64,000 nt of DNA from Rotaria socialis (GCA_905331475.1 CAJNYU010003513.1:20988-84987); one strand, 5' to 3'. Positions 45,104 to 57,673 are shown, counted from the first letter of the stretch. Notes: generated by a model not told the origin, from the sequence alone. Program-made: numbers and translations.

Positions 45104-48100
45104 ATGGCTGCGACGAATTATGTTGTTACAGTTCAGCGGCCTACGCTTGTAACAGCACTTGCAACAGGCTATTTTACATCGCCAAATGAATTCAATTTAA
45201 TTGTTGCTAAAAATACACATTTTGAAATCTATATTATTGGCTCGGAGGGTCTTAAACTAGTCAAAGATGTTTGTCTCTATGGTAGAATCAATATACTCAA
45301 ATGCTTTCGTTTATCTGTAAATAAGACAAAAAAGAACAATTAATAATAATAATATTCTATTTATTTCATTTTAAATTAGAACATGAACAAAGATGTTGTG
45401 TTCATTTTGACTGAAAAAAATCATGGAATGATATTAGATTGTCGAAAAGCTGACAACGATCAATATGAAATATTAACAAAATATCATGGTTTATTAAAGG
45501 TATTCTCCTTGAAATTAGTGTAAGACTACAAATCCATTGTATAAGTAGGCATTTTAAACTAATATTTTTGTGTACCCAATGATAATGATGAAATCCATAA
45601 CTATAAATATTTTGAAAGATCATACTTGAAATAGAGAGTTGAAAATTTTGGTACTTTTATCTTCTGTTCTACAATAAATTATATTTCAGGATACTGGCCG
45701 ACGTTCAATTCGATCGCCTATATGTACCATTGACACAAAACATGGACTTATTTTATTGCGTCTATTAGAAGGAGTTATAAAAGTTATTTATCTCAAAGAT
45801 TTATCTTCTCAAGAAACTGTATCAAAAACTCTAGAAGCCTATAATATCAAGTATGTCGATACCTCTTGACTCGTTTTTCTATTTCAACAAAATATGAAAA
45901 ACCTTAATTTTAGAATTGATGAACAAAATATAATCGATATCCAATTTTTAACTGATCATCAAAAACCAACATTTATAATTTTACATACAGTAAATTATGA
46001 TTCACTAATTTTCTTGTATAATAAATAGCATTTTTTTTCTTTGTTATTAATTAGCGTAAACCAGAATGGTACTATCTGAGTGACACTGAACCCGAAGAAT
46101 ATTTTTTACATACATATGAAATCGACTTAAAAGAACGTGTGTTATCAAGATTAAGTTGGAAAGAAAAAATAACAAACTCGGAAGCATCATTTCTTATTCC
46201 GAGTAAAACAATCTCATGAAATTATTATTTGACGCTTATGATCTATATTTTTAGTTGGAAGAGATGAGTTTAGTTGTATAGTTATTGGCCGAAACTCTAT
46301 AGGAATATGTAAAGAAAATGGTCAAATACTAAATATTGAATCACCGCTACTTGAGGTAATGCTAGATTCGTGAATTGTCGACGGGGTTATTCATTTGTTT
46401 TTGTTTTTTTTTAATTTCAGGAAACAACATCTTTAATAAGTTATTGTCCGATTGATGATGATCGTCGATATTTAATCAGTGATGATAGGGGTAGACTCTA
46501 TGTACTTATTCTCGAAGGCAATACACAAGATGAAAACTCAACGATAACAATAACTGACATGAAAGTAATATTCAAACGAGAGAGAAATCTCATATTCAGT
46601 CATTTATTTATAGTTAAATCTTCTTGGCGAAACATCAATTAGTCAATATATAGTTTATTTAGATAACAGTGTTGCTTTTATTGGATCCTATTTTGGTGAT
46701 GGTCAACTTATTCGAGTACATTATAAAATTCACAATTTCATTTTTATCGTAAAATTTGTTTTCCTCTAATTTAAATTTAGCTTCTGTCGGAGCCACAAAA
46801 TGGTAGTCATTTAGAAATGCTTGAATCATATACAAATCTTGGACCTATTCTTGATATGTGCCTTATTGATCTATTGCGACAAGATCGACAAGTTTGCTTA
46901 GAAATAATTCTCTTGTGTAGCATTGAAACAAAACTCATTTTCTCTTTAGTTAGTAACATGTTCAGGAAATTCAAAAGATTCATCATTGCGCTTCATTCGA
47001 ACTGGTATTGGCATTCATGAACATGCATCCATTGATTTACGAAATATAAAAGGTTCATTTTGATTTCTAAACGTGATAGCTATTTTTTGCTATTAACATA
47101 CGTTTTATTTTTCCACGAGCAAAAATTCTACTAATACTTTTTTTTTAATTTTCTAGGAATTTGGGCATTGAAAATCGATAATCAATTTGATAATCATCTT
47201 GTTGTGGCATTTTTCGACCAAACAAGGTTGATTGTTTTCTTTAATCTTGCTCGATCTTTTAATTTCTATTATTAGATTATTTCATTTGCAAAATGATGAA
47301 ATTGAGGAAATCGAATTACCAGCATTCGATTTTCAACATCAAACATTATTTTGTACTAATGTTACATCTAATCAATATATACAAGTAAACGTTTATTTCA
47401 TCTAGAAAATAAAGATTTACATTTCTGTAATTAGATAACAACCTATTCAATACGTCTAATCGGTAATAATGGTCAAAATTTATTTGTCGAATGGAGAAAT
47501 GAAAATAATGAAATCACAGTTGCTTCATCAAATACAACACAATGTGTATGCGCTAGTGGAAATCAATTATTCTATTTTGAAATTGGTCCTGCAAGTTTAC
47601 AAGAAATCAGGTAAATTAAAAATAACACAGAGTAAATTAATTTTATGGGTTGTGGTTTTTAGTAAATGTCAATTGCCATATAATATCGCTTGTTTGGATG
47701 TGACACCAATAAATTCGCGAGATGAACGAAGTAATCTTTGTGTTATTGGCCTTTGGACACAAATATCTGTTTGGGTATGTCGATTACCAACACTGGATAT
47801 TCTACATCAAGAATCATTAACATCGGGTAGTTAAAAATTGGAATCAAAATTTGCAATTATTCTTTTTTTTTATAGATACATTACCGCGATCGGTTGTAAT
47901 GATAACATTCGATTCACAGCCCTATGTTTTTGTTTCATTAGCTGATGGTCCTATTGTTTATTTTTTACTCGATGTTGAACAGGGCTTATTATATGAACGA
48001 AAAAAAGTTCCATTAGGTACAAAACCTACAACACTAACCATCTGTCAGCATACAGATTTATCTTCAACATCAAATAATACATCTATATCACGTACCGTTC

Positions 48101-50593
48101 TATTTGCTTGCAGTGATCATCCATCGGTCATATCATCATCAAATAATAAACTTGTTTTTTCATCTGTAAATCTACGTGAAATTGTTTGTATGTGTTCATT
48201 TAATTCAGAATATTATGGGCCAAGCTTAACATTAGTTACTGATATGGGCGTCATATTAGGTCGAATTGATGATATACAAAAGTTACATGTACGTTCATTG
48301 GGCTTAGGTGAAGCGGTGCAACGTATCGATTATTTAGACGAAGAAAAAATTTATATTATTTTAACACATTATATGGATACTTATAAAAATGATAGTAGTG
48401 TACCTATTAGTCAACAAGCATATCAAAGAATAGATTGTAAAACTACAATAGAAAAAATTAAAGACGTAACACAACAACAGCTCGACGACATGTTTGACTC
48501 GATTGTTATACTTGATCAACATACACATGAAGGTGAACATTTATTATGTGAAATTAAGATTACTAACAGAATATTGCTGTACTGTTAGTATTAAAAATTC
48601 AGCTAAAACGCATTTGTAGAATGCAACCATTATCGGGAACCACGGGGTCCTGTATCTATTTAAGGACAAAATTTCTTTCGTCTAATTCTTTCGAAAGATA
48701 ATACAGAAACAGTTGAGATATCACTGACGATGTACTGTTACTAGTTATGATGTCTCTAATCGAGCATTTCTAATGAGTTACAACAAAAGTTCAACTGAAT
48801 AAGAATAAGTTTTCAGACAAACTGATTCAAATAGATACGCAGCGTTTCATTGTTCTCAAGCAATACTTTCGATAACTATATTTCAATTTAACTTTCTCCC
48901 AAAATGAGTCAATCCATTTTTCGACTACTTTTAGCACATGCATCTGTAAAACTATTAAATAGTGAAGCAGCAACTAGTCTATGTGTGATAACATTTACTG
49001 AAGATCCTACAACGCCCTATATTGCCGTTGGTACAACAATTGTATTAGACGATGAAGATACGCCAAGATCTGGTCGAATAGTTTTATTTCGTTATATGAA
49101 TGGTCAAATAACTATGATTTCAGAAAAAGAAGTCAATGGTCCACCGTTTCGAATGTTACCATTTCAAGGCAAATTACTTGTTGCAATTGGTAATTCTGTA
49201 AGAAAATAAAATTGAAGACTATTCTCCTTTATTTTTATGTATTCCCTTTTGAATATAAATTTAGGTTCGATTGTATAAGTTTTCGTTGGAAAATCATGAA
49301 TTAATACAATTAGCAAAAACATCTGTGGATTATGTCGAATGTTTACAATTAAAAGTTAAAGATGATTTTATTCTATTCGGTGATTTAATGAAATCATTAA
49401 CAGTACTTCGTTATAATGCTGACGAAAAGAAATTTGAAAATGTAAAAATCTCTAATAGACGTATTTTATTCTAAATTATAATGTGTTTAGATTGCAAATG
49501 ATCCTCGTCCACAATGGACAAAAGCATGTGAATTCATTGATGATGATACATTTCTATGCGCAGAAGACGGCGGTAATTTAGTTTCATGTCATAAAAATAG
49601 TGGCTCAACAAAAGAACAAGAAAGAAATATTTTAAATGAACTTGGACTATATCATTTAGGAGAAGAAATTAATCTATTTCGACGAGGTAAATTTCATTTT
49701 CTATTATTTGAAAAGTTTTGCTCTCTTAAAAATAAAACCTTGAGTCAGGTTTATTCAAATCACATGGCGTTCACGAGAGCGAGCGATATTCTATAAACAA
49801 GAAACAAAAAAGCTAACTGAGATCCTTCATTCAACAGTAGTGTCAAACTCGAAACTTGAATTCAATTGAAAACTGAAATTTTCAACTTTCGACTGATAGC
49901 GATATATGCGTGAGTCATGATTCTTCAAAATGCTATTGGTTTAAAAGTTGAAAGTTGAAAATTTCAATTTTCAATTGAATTCAAGTTTCAAGTTTGACAT
50001 ATATGGGGTTCTTTTGAGATGCGAAATTTCCTGTCCTTCCTGAAAACACCACATTCTGTTTTCCTTTTAAAAGCAAATCATAATGAATTCATTTATTTTT
50101 GGAATATTTCTGAACTTGATTAAAATGTACAAAACTATGAAATATTTATTCTAGGTTCCCTTGTGACACAACATGCAGCTGAATCGTCTATTGCTATTGA
50201 TACATGTATTCTAATGGGTGCTATATCTGGCTATATTGGACTTCTTCTTCAACTCCCACCACCATTATATCAATTACTTATGTCATTACAATTAGTACTA
50301 GCTAAATATGTACCAAGTGTTGGCAAAATTGAACATGGTACATGGCGTTCATTTGAATCTGATGAGCGTTCGGACGTTTCATGTGGTTTTGTGGACGGTG
50401 ATCTTATTGAAACATATCTTGATTTACCAAAAACTGTGCAACAGGAGCTTATCAAAGAGCTACATGTATGTTTTTTTAAAATTTATTGATTTTAAAATTT
50501 TGGTTTAAAATTTAGGGAGAAAATAATGTTCAATTGAATACATCTGTTGAAGAGCTAGTCAAAATAATTGAAGAACTTGCGCGAATACATTGA
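45104..50593 (+). CDS. DDB1: DNA damage-binding protein 1 (CUL4 adaptor)
   Basis: DDB1 is the three-beta-propeller adaptor linking CUL4-ROC1 to DCAF receptors, including DDB2 in nucleotide-excision repair. ATG 45104 gives [20 protein letters not shown], matching the animal N-terminus; the gene ends EELARIH with TGA 50591-50593. Intervening exons keep family blocks in order: IGRRSI-type [168 protein letters not shown] and [14 protein letters not shown]. Most introns are ~50 bp; two are longer, about 48530-48920 and 49690-50153. No frame break seen. Confidence 0.94.
49841..49999. repeat. 159-bp foldback sequence inside a DDB1 intron
   Basis: TGTCAAACTCGAAACTTGAA at 49841 returns as the reverse complement ending ...TTCAAGTTTCAAGTTTGACA at 49999. 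Each arm is about 50 bp, with a spacer of about 55 bp. It sits in one of the two longest DDB1 introns and probably explains its length. Looks like a short MITE; no clear target duplication. Confidence 0.75.
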
Positions 50594-51169
50594 ACATTAT
50601 TTTAATTCTCGTGTGTTTGCTTTTCTCATGCTGAATTCTTTTTATTTGTAACGCTTGATTTGATTAAAAGTCCAAATAGAAGATCTTGTTTTTCTTGAAA
50701 CCATTTATTCATGAAAAATTCATTTCGTTTTGATAAACGAACAGAACTAGTTTACATGACTCAGAATTGATGTTGAAGTTCAATGAAATTTCATCTCAAG
50801 AGAAAGAGAAGAAAAGAAACACTTTTAATGATCATTGCCTTTGAAATTCATGGTTAATGATAGATCAGCATTGAAGATATACATAATTGTGACTATTTTT
50901 ATAGGCATTCTTTTTCCTTGCCAATCGCAATCGTGTTCAGGACCATTCTTAATTTTACATGTATATTCGACCGGCCAAAGTCGCCTATCTATCGAATGAG
51001 CAATATATACAAAAGAAGAAGAAGAAGAAGAGGAGGAAGAAGCGACGGTTCATTGATTTAGTAATAGTTTGTTTCGTTCATTCATTTTGGTTACTAACCC
51101 TTACATCATCAATATCGCTCGAGTCACTTGCAAACCTTCGCCTAACTAACATACATTATTTTAAGTATA
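50594..51169. other. Intergenic, tandem spacer
   Basis: Short spacer between DDB1 and the GST-domain gene, with an (AAG)n-rich stretch near 51013-51040. Presumed terminator and promoter regions; nothing specific. Confidence 0.45.
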
Positions 51170-52702
51170 ATGATGAACAACAACGGTGGCGGCTTTTATC
51201 CATCGCCGTATACATCAACGCCTTTAAATGGAATTAGGAGTAATTTTAACGTAGTAACTCCTCCGGCTGTTCCATCGTATTATAATCTACCATTTCAACA
51301 AGGTCAACAAGCGTATCAAAATTCTCAACAACGTTTAATAAATCAACAAAATCATGAAAATACTCCCAAGCTTCTTTTATTTAAATTCTATGATTTAGAT
51401 AAAAATAATGACAATGAAATAGTTCGACTTATATTTTCATTTGTTGGTGTCACTTATAAGAATAAGCGTTATCAACAGGACGAATGGAATAAAGTCAAAG
51501 AGCAAATGCAATTTGAAAACTTGCCAATATTACGAACAAATAATCAATTTAAAATTTTTCAAATAAATACTATTATACGATATCTAGCACGAGAATTTCA
51601 TTTAAATGGTATGGGCCAAGGTGATCATGTTATTATTGATATGGTTCATGAAACAGTGCGTGAATTTCGAGAAAAAATCTTCGATCAAAATAAGGATGAC
51701 TCTACTGATTTTGAACAAAAATTACGCCAAATTATAGCAGATCATTCACCAACATATTTAAAACAATTGGAAAAATACTATGAAATATTTAATCGTCCTG
51801 GCCCATTTTATTTAGGTTCACATCCGTCATTAGCAGATTTACTTGTCTATGATACGATAAATTATTTAATTAAAGTGGATAAAAAAATTCTTGATAATTA
51901 TTCTCGTTTGAAAGATACACGTCGACGTTTAGAAAAGCATCCGCGATTAATTAATTATCTTAATGCAAAAAATAATAATAATGAAAATAAAAGTCAGGAT
52001 CAAACAGTTACACTACCACAACGTAACAGAACAAAGTCACCAATACAAAATGGAACATCTCATCAACATCGACATCAATCACACGAACAACAAGAAGCTC
52101 TTAATCGTCGCCATCATCACCATCATCACCATCATCATCATCATCATGGACATCATTCAAAAGAGCCAACGCCAGTTACACCAAAGAAACATCAAGAAGT
52201 GAGACAATCAAATTCACCTAGTATTTCAAAGAAAGAAAAAGAATCAACATCACTTCGACAAAGTAAACAACGATCCATACGATCATCAAATTCACCGAAT
52301 AATTCAATCAAAGATAAAGAACTTACAACACTTTCGCAAGCGAAAAAACGATCTGTAAGATCATCGAAATCACCAAACAATCTAACGAAAGATAAAGATT
52401 CGAAATCGCCAAACAATCTAACGAAAGATAAAGATTCGACGCCACCATCACAAACCAAACAACGATCGTCAAATTCGCCCGTTAGCTCAACAAAAGATAA
52501 AGAATCGACGCCACCATCACAGACCAAACAAAAATCAGTAAGATCATCAAAATCACCAAGTACGTCAAACACAGAAAAAGAAGCAACACCATTACGAACA
52601 ACTGATGTTCCACCTCCACCACCAGTACCAGTACCAACAACAGCAACAGTACCAATGCCACCGGCTACCACTGAAAATAAATCTCGATCGAAACAAAATT
52701 AA
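51170..52702 (+). CDS. GST-domain protein with long disordered, His-rich tail
   Basis: 510 residues, intronless. Residues 1-65 are Asn/Gln/Pro-rich. Residues about 66-265 are a sigma-like glutathione S-transferase domain: LLLFKFYD strand, EIVRLIFSFVGVTY helix, the cis-Pro in NLPIL, the INTIIRYLAREFHL helix, and a helical C-terminal half with GPFYLGSHPSLADLLVYD (the conserved N-capping/Asp motif of GSTs). The usual catalytic Tyr after the first strand aligns with Tyr74 or Phe71, so activity is uncertain. The remaining 240 residues are low complexity: a His run near 310-325, then KSPNNLTKDKDS in two exact tandem units (52367-52438), related SPxxSxKDKES units, and a proline-rich end. Such fusions of a GST fold to a disordered tail are unusual to me; a binding or structural role is as likely as catalysis. 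Confidence 0.8.
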   Translation: MMNNNGGGFYPSPYTSTPLNGIRSNFNVVTPPAVPSYYNLPFQQGQQAYQNSQQRLINQQNHENTPKLLLFKFYDLDKNNDNEIVRLIFSFVGVTYKNKRYQQDEWNKVKEQMQFENLPILRTNNQFKIFQINTIIRYLAREFHLNGMGQGDHVIIDMVHETVREFREKIFDQNKDDSTDFEQKLRQIIADHSPTYLKQLEKYYEIFNRPGPFYLGSHPSLADLLVYDTINYLIKVDKKILDNYSRLKDTRRRLEKHPRLINYLNAKNNNNENKSQDQTVTLPQRNRTKSPIQNGTSHQHRHQSHEQQEALNRRHHHHHHHHHHHHGHHSKEPTPVTPKKHQEVRQSNSPSISKKEKESTSLRQSKQRSIRSSNSPNNSIKDKELTTLSQAKKRSVRSSKSPNNLTKDKDSKSPNNLTKDKDSTPPSQTKQRSSNSPVSSTKDKESTPPSQTKQKSVRSSKSPSTSNTEKEATPLRTTDVPPPPPVPVPTTATVPMPPATTENKSRSKQN

Positions 52703-52801
52703 TTCTTTATATGAAACTTCTTCGTTTTTTTTTCTTCTTCTTCTCTAATTCAAAAAATAAAAAGGATAGTAGTGTTTATATGTCTCTTTTTGTTGTATTG
52801 C

Positions 52802-53077
52802 TCATTTAATGCCACGTCCAAAACAATCATCACATAATTCATAAGTTGTTTGATGACCATAACCGTCGCATGTATAACATGATGTATGATTCGACCAACT
52901 TGATCGACATGAATTACATTCGGATTCAACAAACAATCTCCCATGGCCTAAACATTTAACACAACGTATTCGAGGAGGTCTTCGTTGATCATAAAATGCT
53001 TCCGATATAAAACTAGTTAATGCAGGAATGCGTGGTGGTTGACTGTATTCAGCGCCCATGTGAATTGAAAAATTCAT
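52802..53077 (-). CDS. Stand-alone DnaJ-type zinc-finger protein
   Basis: 91 residues, intronless, ATG 53077. Four CxxC units with the DnaJ cysteine-rich-domain pattern: C39-x2-C42 in CVKCLGHG, C54-x2-C57, C67-x2-C70 in CYTCDGYG and C82-x2-C85 in CDDCFGRG. In Hsp40 proteins these bind two Zn ions and help hold substrates. Here no J domain is present: the N-terminal 38 residues have no HPD motif. Similar small proteins act in redox or chaperone roles in other systems, but nothing here fixes a function. Its 3' end faces the GST-domain gene, 99 bp away. Confidence 0.75.
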   Translation of the reverse strand: MNFSIHMGAEYSQPPRIPALTSFISEAFYDQRRPPRIRCVKCLGHGRLFVESECNSCRSSWSNHTSCYTCDGYGHQTTYELCDDCFGRGIK

Positions 53078-53579
53078 CGGTAGAAATAAAACTATTTATA
53101 TACGTATAGATAGATGTTTTTTTCCGCACGTGTTCTCATAGCTAGAATATTATAATTGGTTTTTACAAATACTAGAAAAAAAAACAAAGATATCTGGTAT
53201 CAAAAATGCGCTGATAGTTTAACTTTTTTTCTCCAAAGGTTATTCCTCTATTCTAAATAACAGTAGACATTCAATTTGAATGAATCGGATGTTAATATGC
53301 ACACTCGCTTTTTTTTCTTATCAATTCTAATATAATTTTTATACAAATTAAAATCAAACTTTTCTACATATAGTTTTAACTGTGAGCGTCTTCTATAGAA
53401 CAGTATTTGCGATGCATACAAGTTTGACGGAAAAAATTATAATATCTATAGAAAAGTCAATTGATGGTATGAATAATTAATATAGAATATTGATTTATAT
53501 CTCTTGAAAAACAGATTCAATCAGTCCATAAAAGGAAAAAAAGGAAATGAATTCGAAACATTTTTTTAAACAATCACTT
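53078..53579. other. Intergenic
   Basis: AT-rich spacer between two minus-strand genes. No feature seen. Confidence 0.4.
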
Positions 53580-54395
53580 CTAGAATTCTTTTTCTACTGC
53601 AATATCATAGTGCCCATCATTTTCTTGATTATACGCTAATGTTAATATAGGCAAAGATTTAATTGATGTTAACGGTTCATCTTGCGGACATACTTCAAGT
53701 ATTGGACATTGACTAAGACTGGTTATTATCTTAAGATTGGTTCCAATTAAATTACTGATTGTTAACGGTAATATATCACCTAGAGTTGATGAATAAAATT
53801 TATCTGAACGAAATTTTCGTATTTCATCATAATAATTGACATCGTTTATATATGGTTTATATTTTGTCGGATTTAATTTCCATTCTAAACAAACTAATTT
53901 ACGTAATGCATGTGCTAATCTTGTTACATTCGTAAATAAATTCTCTGGAAAATTTAAACGTCTTTTTATGGCTATACGAAAATAACGATCTTGATTAAAT
54001 AATATTATTAATTGACTAGCAATAGCGGTAAAAAAACAGTTTCCATCACCATCAACTAATTGTCGTCGATAACCAAAACGTGAAAGATTTAAATCTAATT
54101 GTTCTTCGGATGACAATGGTGGCGTGAGAGATCTTTTTATTGGAGATTTTATTCTCTCTTTTTGTACTAATTCATTGGCATGAGGTTTTATTTCATTTGT
54201 TTGTTGATTTATTGTTTTTATTGGAAGAATATATTTAGTTTGATACGGTTGAGTATATGTATATGTTAATATAGGTCTTTGCACATAAATAATCGATGGT
54301 TGCGATGGTATCAAATTCAATAAAATATGATTATTATTATTATTATTATTATTATTAGTTGGTTGAATATACAAATTTTCAATTGTATAAAACAT
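53580..54395 (-). CDS. OTU-family cysteine protease (putative deubiquitinase)
   Basis: 271 residues, intronless. Residues 13-22 are an Asn run from an ATT microsatellite (54331-54357) and the first ~100 residues look disordered. The OTU domain spans about 100-268. DGDGNCFFTAIASQL holds Asp117 and the nucleophile Cys120. GHYDIAVEKEF at the very end holds the catalytic His262. The spacing of about 140 residues between Cys and His fits OTU proteases, which cleave ubiquitin or ubiquitin-like chains. Which linkage or substrate is unknown. It is divergent to the chitin-binding gene. Confidence 0.82.
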   Translation of the reverse strand: MFYTIENLYIQPTNNNNNNNNNHILLNLIPSQPSIIYVQRPILTYTYTQPYQTKYILPIKTINQQTNEIKPHANELVQKERIKSPIKRSLTPPLSSEEQLDLNLSRFGYRRQLVDGDGNCFFTAIASQLIILFNQDRYFRIAIKRRLNFPENLFTNVTRLAHALRKLVCLEWKLNPTKYKPYINDVNYYDEIRKFRSDKFYSSTLGDILPLTISNLIGTNLKIITSLSQCPILEVCPQDEPLTSIKSLPILTLAYNQENDGHYDIAVEKEF

Positions 54396-54859
54396 TTGGT
54401 CAACTTTATATTGCTTATTTTATCTTTATTATATTTGTATGTTATATAAGGTTGAACAAAACCGAGAACATGAATAGCAAGTGTCACGGTCGAATGAATA
54501 GATATTCAAAATGAAAATTAAATGACGTCGCAGGGCAAGGCCTTTCTAATCATTTTTAACGTACACTAAATAATGATACACTTTTTGAGTCACTTGAAAA
54601 TGATCATTTATGACAGATTCATAACAGCCGATAAAAAGATTAATAATCGAACTTCGGAATGATTAAAGTCAAAACAGAAATTATGTTATTTTAAGTGTCG
54701 GTTATTTGTAAAAATTCATGTTTCCTACAATATATAAATATTCGTAATCGCGAGACTGAATTATGATGTTTAGATATATTCTATATGTGTTTTTCTTTAT
54801 TTGTTCTTCTAGAACGATGATGATGATAAATAACAAGTGCATTACAAAGAATTTAAATA
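54396..54859. promoter_or_regulatory. Divergent promoter region (OTU gene / chitin-binding gene)
   Basis: 464 bp between two divergent start codons, AT-rich. No named site found. Confidence 0.4.
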
Positions 54860-57673
54860 ATGAAAATCGAGGTACATCTTTATTTCTATGTTTTCTATTC
54901 GTCGTATATATATATATACGATAAGAACGATGTTTACATTTACCGTTTCAAGTTCACTTTATCGATTGTTCGTGGTCGATTCTATTGATTTTATTCTTCG
55001 ATCTGCCGTGCGATAATCATGCTGGTTCGTCTTGTGATTTAATTTAATATTTTTTATCTTTTATTTTTGTTTTGTATTTTATAGTTTTCACTCAGATTTG
55101 GGTTACTTGTATTTATTATTATTTATGTAAACGGTGAAACTAGTGATATAGGTAATTATTAAGAAAATTTCTCATTTGAAAGATTTTCCTTTAATCATCT
55201 AGGTACTACAAATACAATAAAACAAGTAGAAAATGATGATTCAACAGATGAACGTCTTACCATCGAAGAAGCTCAAACTGAAGAATTAATAACCACCACA
55301 ACGGAAGCGTTAGTAAATATTTTCTCTTCTATGCTTTATTCTTTTTTCATTTTTTAGAGATTATATTTCATTGGATCAAGATCAGTTATCATCAATGGAA
55401 ATTTGTTCGTATTAATTTCTGTTATTTTTTTGCTCCAACTATCAATTTCATTTTGATTTCTCTTCTTTAGTAAGACCTCCATGTGCTGGCACTAGTACTC
55501 GTCCATCAAAAAGATTTGCATATTTAAAAGATAGTACAAAATATGTTCAATGTCGTGATGAATTTCATTATGAAATTGTACCATGTCCCAATGGTGGTGA
55601 ATATGATGAAGATACAGATACATGTACTGTTGTTGTTCCAAAGATTAATAAATGTGAAGAAAACAATCCATGTTTAAACAATGGTCAATGTATACCATTA
55701 GAGGATTCAGAAGTTAAATGTTCATGCCATCCAGATTGGACTGGTGAACGATGTGAAACACCGAAGAATTCATGTGTGAAAAAACCTTGTGGCCCAAATG
55801 CTCACTGTCGCATACTAAAAACTATTGATTATGATCAAGATTATGTGTGTATTTGCCATAGTTCTACAACCTATGGTCTTAGTTGTCACGAAGGTATATG
55901 AATTTTATTAATTTTTATTATTTTAAAATAAATTTATTTCGTCTTAGTTGTGCCTAATCCATGTTTAACAAGTGATGACCAATTTTTTCCATTCGTATTT
56001 AGCCAACGTGCCTATGTTCAGTGTCATGGAGAACTTCTTCATTTTCAAAGATGTAGTTCATTACTTTTTTGGAATCAAGAAGAAATGGTTTGCGATCGTA
56101 AACGACCAACAAAACATTTTGCACCAACATCAGCAACAAAATTAATAACAACGAACCATAAGGGTCATCAAGGAAAACACGTAGAGAAGATCAAAGAAGA
56201 AAAAATTATTACAACAATTATGGCAGTTGAACAGAATAAGTATGAAAATAATTTCGATGTATTTTTTAATAGGAACTTTTATTCTTAAATTTATGTTTTT
56301 AATAGAAAAGAAAATGATGAAACTACAACGTTTATACCTGCAAGAGTAGCAAATAGAGAAGAATTACTATCGAGTATGAATAATCAACTCAATAATAATT
56401 TATTAATCTCTTTAATACTTTTTTTCCATAGATTTTGCAGCTGAAAAGGAAAAAGAAAAACAACAACAGTCAGGTATATTTTCCCTTAAATTTCCTATTT
56501 AAAATTAATGATTTTTTTTACATAGAACCAACAGTAGAATCTGTCGAAACAATTCAAACAACGGAAAATACGATAATAGAACCAGTGCCTACTCTATCAA
56601 CAGTAAACCAATCATTACCACCAGCGACTAGTATGCTTTTCATTTAAATCAACTTACTCTTTCTGATCGTCAAAAAGAGTTCGATTTATATTGCGATTAA
56701 AATTACTCGTACTTTTAATTATAGCTGAAGAACAATCAACATCAACTTCAACTGAAGCATCAGTTTTACCTTCAATTGAGGAATCAATTTTACCTTTCAC
56801 TGAGGAATCAATTTTACCTTCCACTGAGGAATCAATTTTACCTTTCACTGAGGAATCAATTTTATCTTCCACTGATGAATCAATTTTACCTTCAACTGAG
56901 GAATCAGTTTTAGCGTCAACTGAAGAATCGGTTGTAACTTCTACTACTGATTCATCACAGATTGACGAAGACGGTATGCACTAGCTCTTTCTATTACCAT
57001 CTAATCTACAAAAACAATTACTTAGTTAGATATTCCATATGTCAAACCAGTTTATCCAACGGAAATATTCTTAGGTACGTAACTTAAATAATCCTTATTC
57101 AAAATAAAAAAATTTCTGTATTAGATCCAATTCCAGAACCAATACAACCCACATATCAATATTATCCTACGCAAGCACAGTCATGGCAGCGTAAGTTTTT
57201 TCTTTAGAAGAGAACGATCTCATACTTTTTCGTGTTTATCAGCATATCACAATTATCAAAATCAACCAATATTTGGATGTATGAACTTTCTCTCGTATAA
57301 TTTCAACCTATACACTCGATTGAATTTTTATAGATAGATACCCCTCAACACCTACACCAACAGATAGATTTTCTTTTTCACAAGGTTAGTTTTATACGTC
57401 CAAGAAATCGTCTATCAATATGATCTATTAATTAGGTTTTCAACATTATCAAAGACCAATACAATCATGGCATGGTGTGTTTGGTTTTTCGTAAAACAAT
57501 TCACATTCTTTTTAAATAGGTTACCAAACTCAACAATGGCTACAAGGTATAAGCATTCTCTCACATGTTCATCAAGTTTTACATTTACAAATATTATAGG
57601 CCAAAATCAACCAAAAGTTGTTGAAACAACCACATTCACACCACAATTAGTTCTTCCACAAGGTTTTTTTTGA
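54860..57673 (+). CDS. Secreted chitin-binding/EGF/mucin-like protein, many small exons
   Basis: Exon 1 (54860-54871, only MKIE) splices to 55085, giving a signal peptide FSLRFGLLVFIIIYVNG. A large exon (about 55474-55892) encodes a peritrophin-like Cys domain (KYVQCRDEFHYEIVPCPNGG) and two EGF-like modules (CEENNPCLNNGQCIPL, CSCHPDWTGERCE, then CGPNAHCRI). The next exon has a type-2 chitin-binding domain (FSQRAYVQCHGELLHFQRCS, FWNQEEMVCD). A Ser/Thr-rich part follows with eight or so tandem 8-residue units of the EESILPST kind (24-bp DNA repeats, about 56750-56945), a likely O-glycosylated mucin stalk. The tail is made of microexons rich in Tyr/Gln/Pro (QPTYQYYPTQAQ, FQHYQRP, QNQPKVVETTTF), stop 57671-57673. 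It probably belongs to a chitinous cuticle, trophi or gut lining. Borders of the small exons are approximate. Confidence 0.75.

Noticed and set aside
52192-52671. 159-codon antisense frame within the GST-domain gene
   Set aside because: It is the shadow of the repetitive Ser/Lys-rich coding strand.
56654-56872. Antisense frame with repeated KIDSSV units
   Set aside because: Complement of the 24-bp coding minisatellite on the plus strand.
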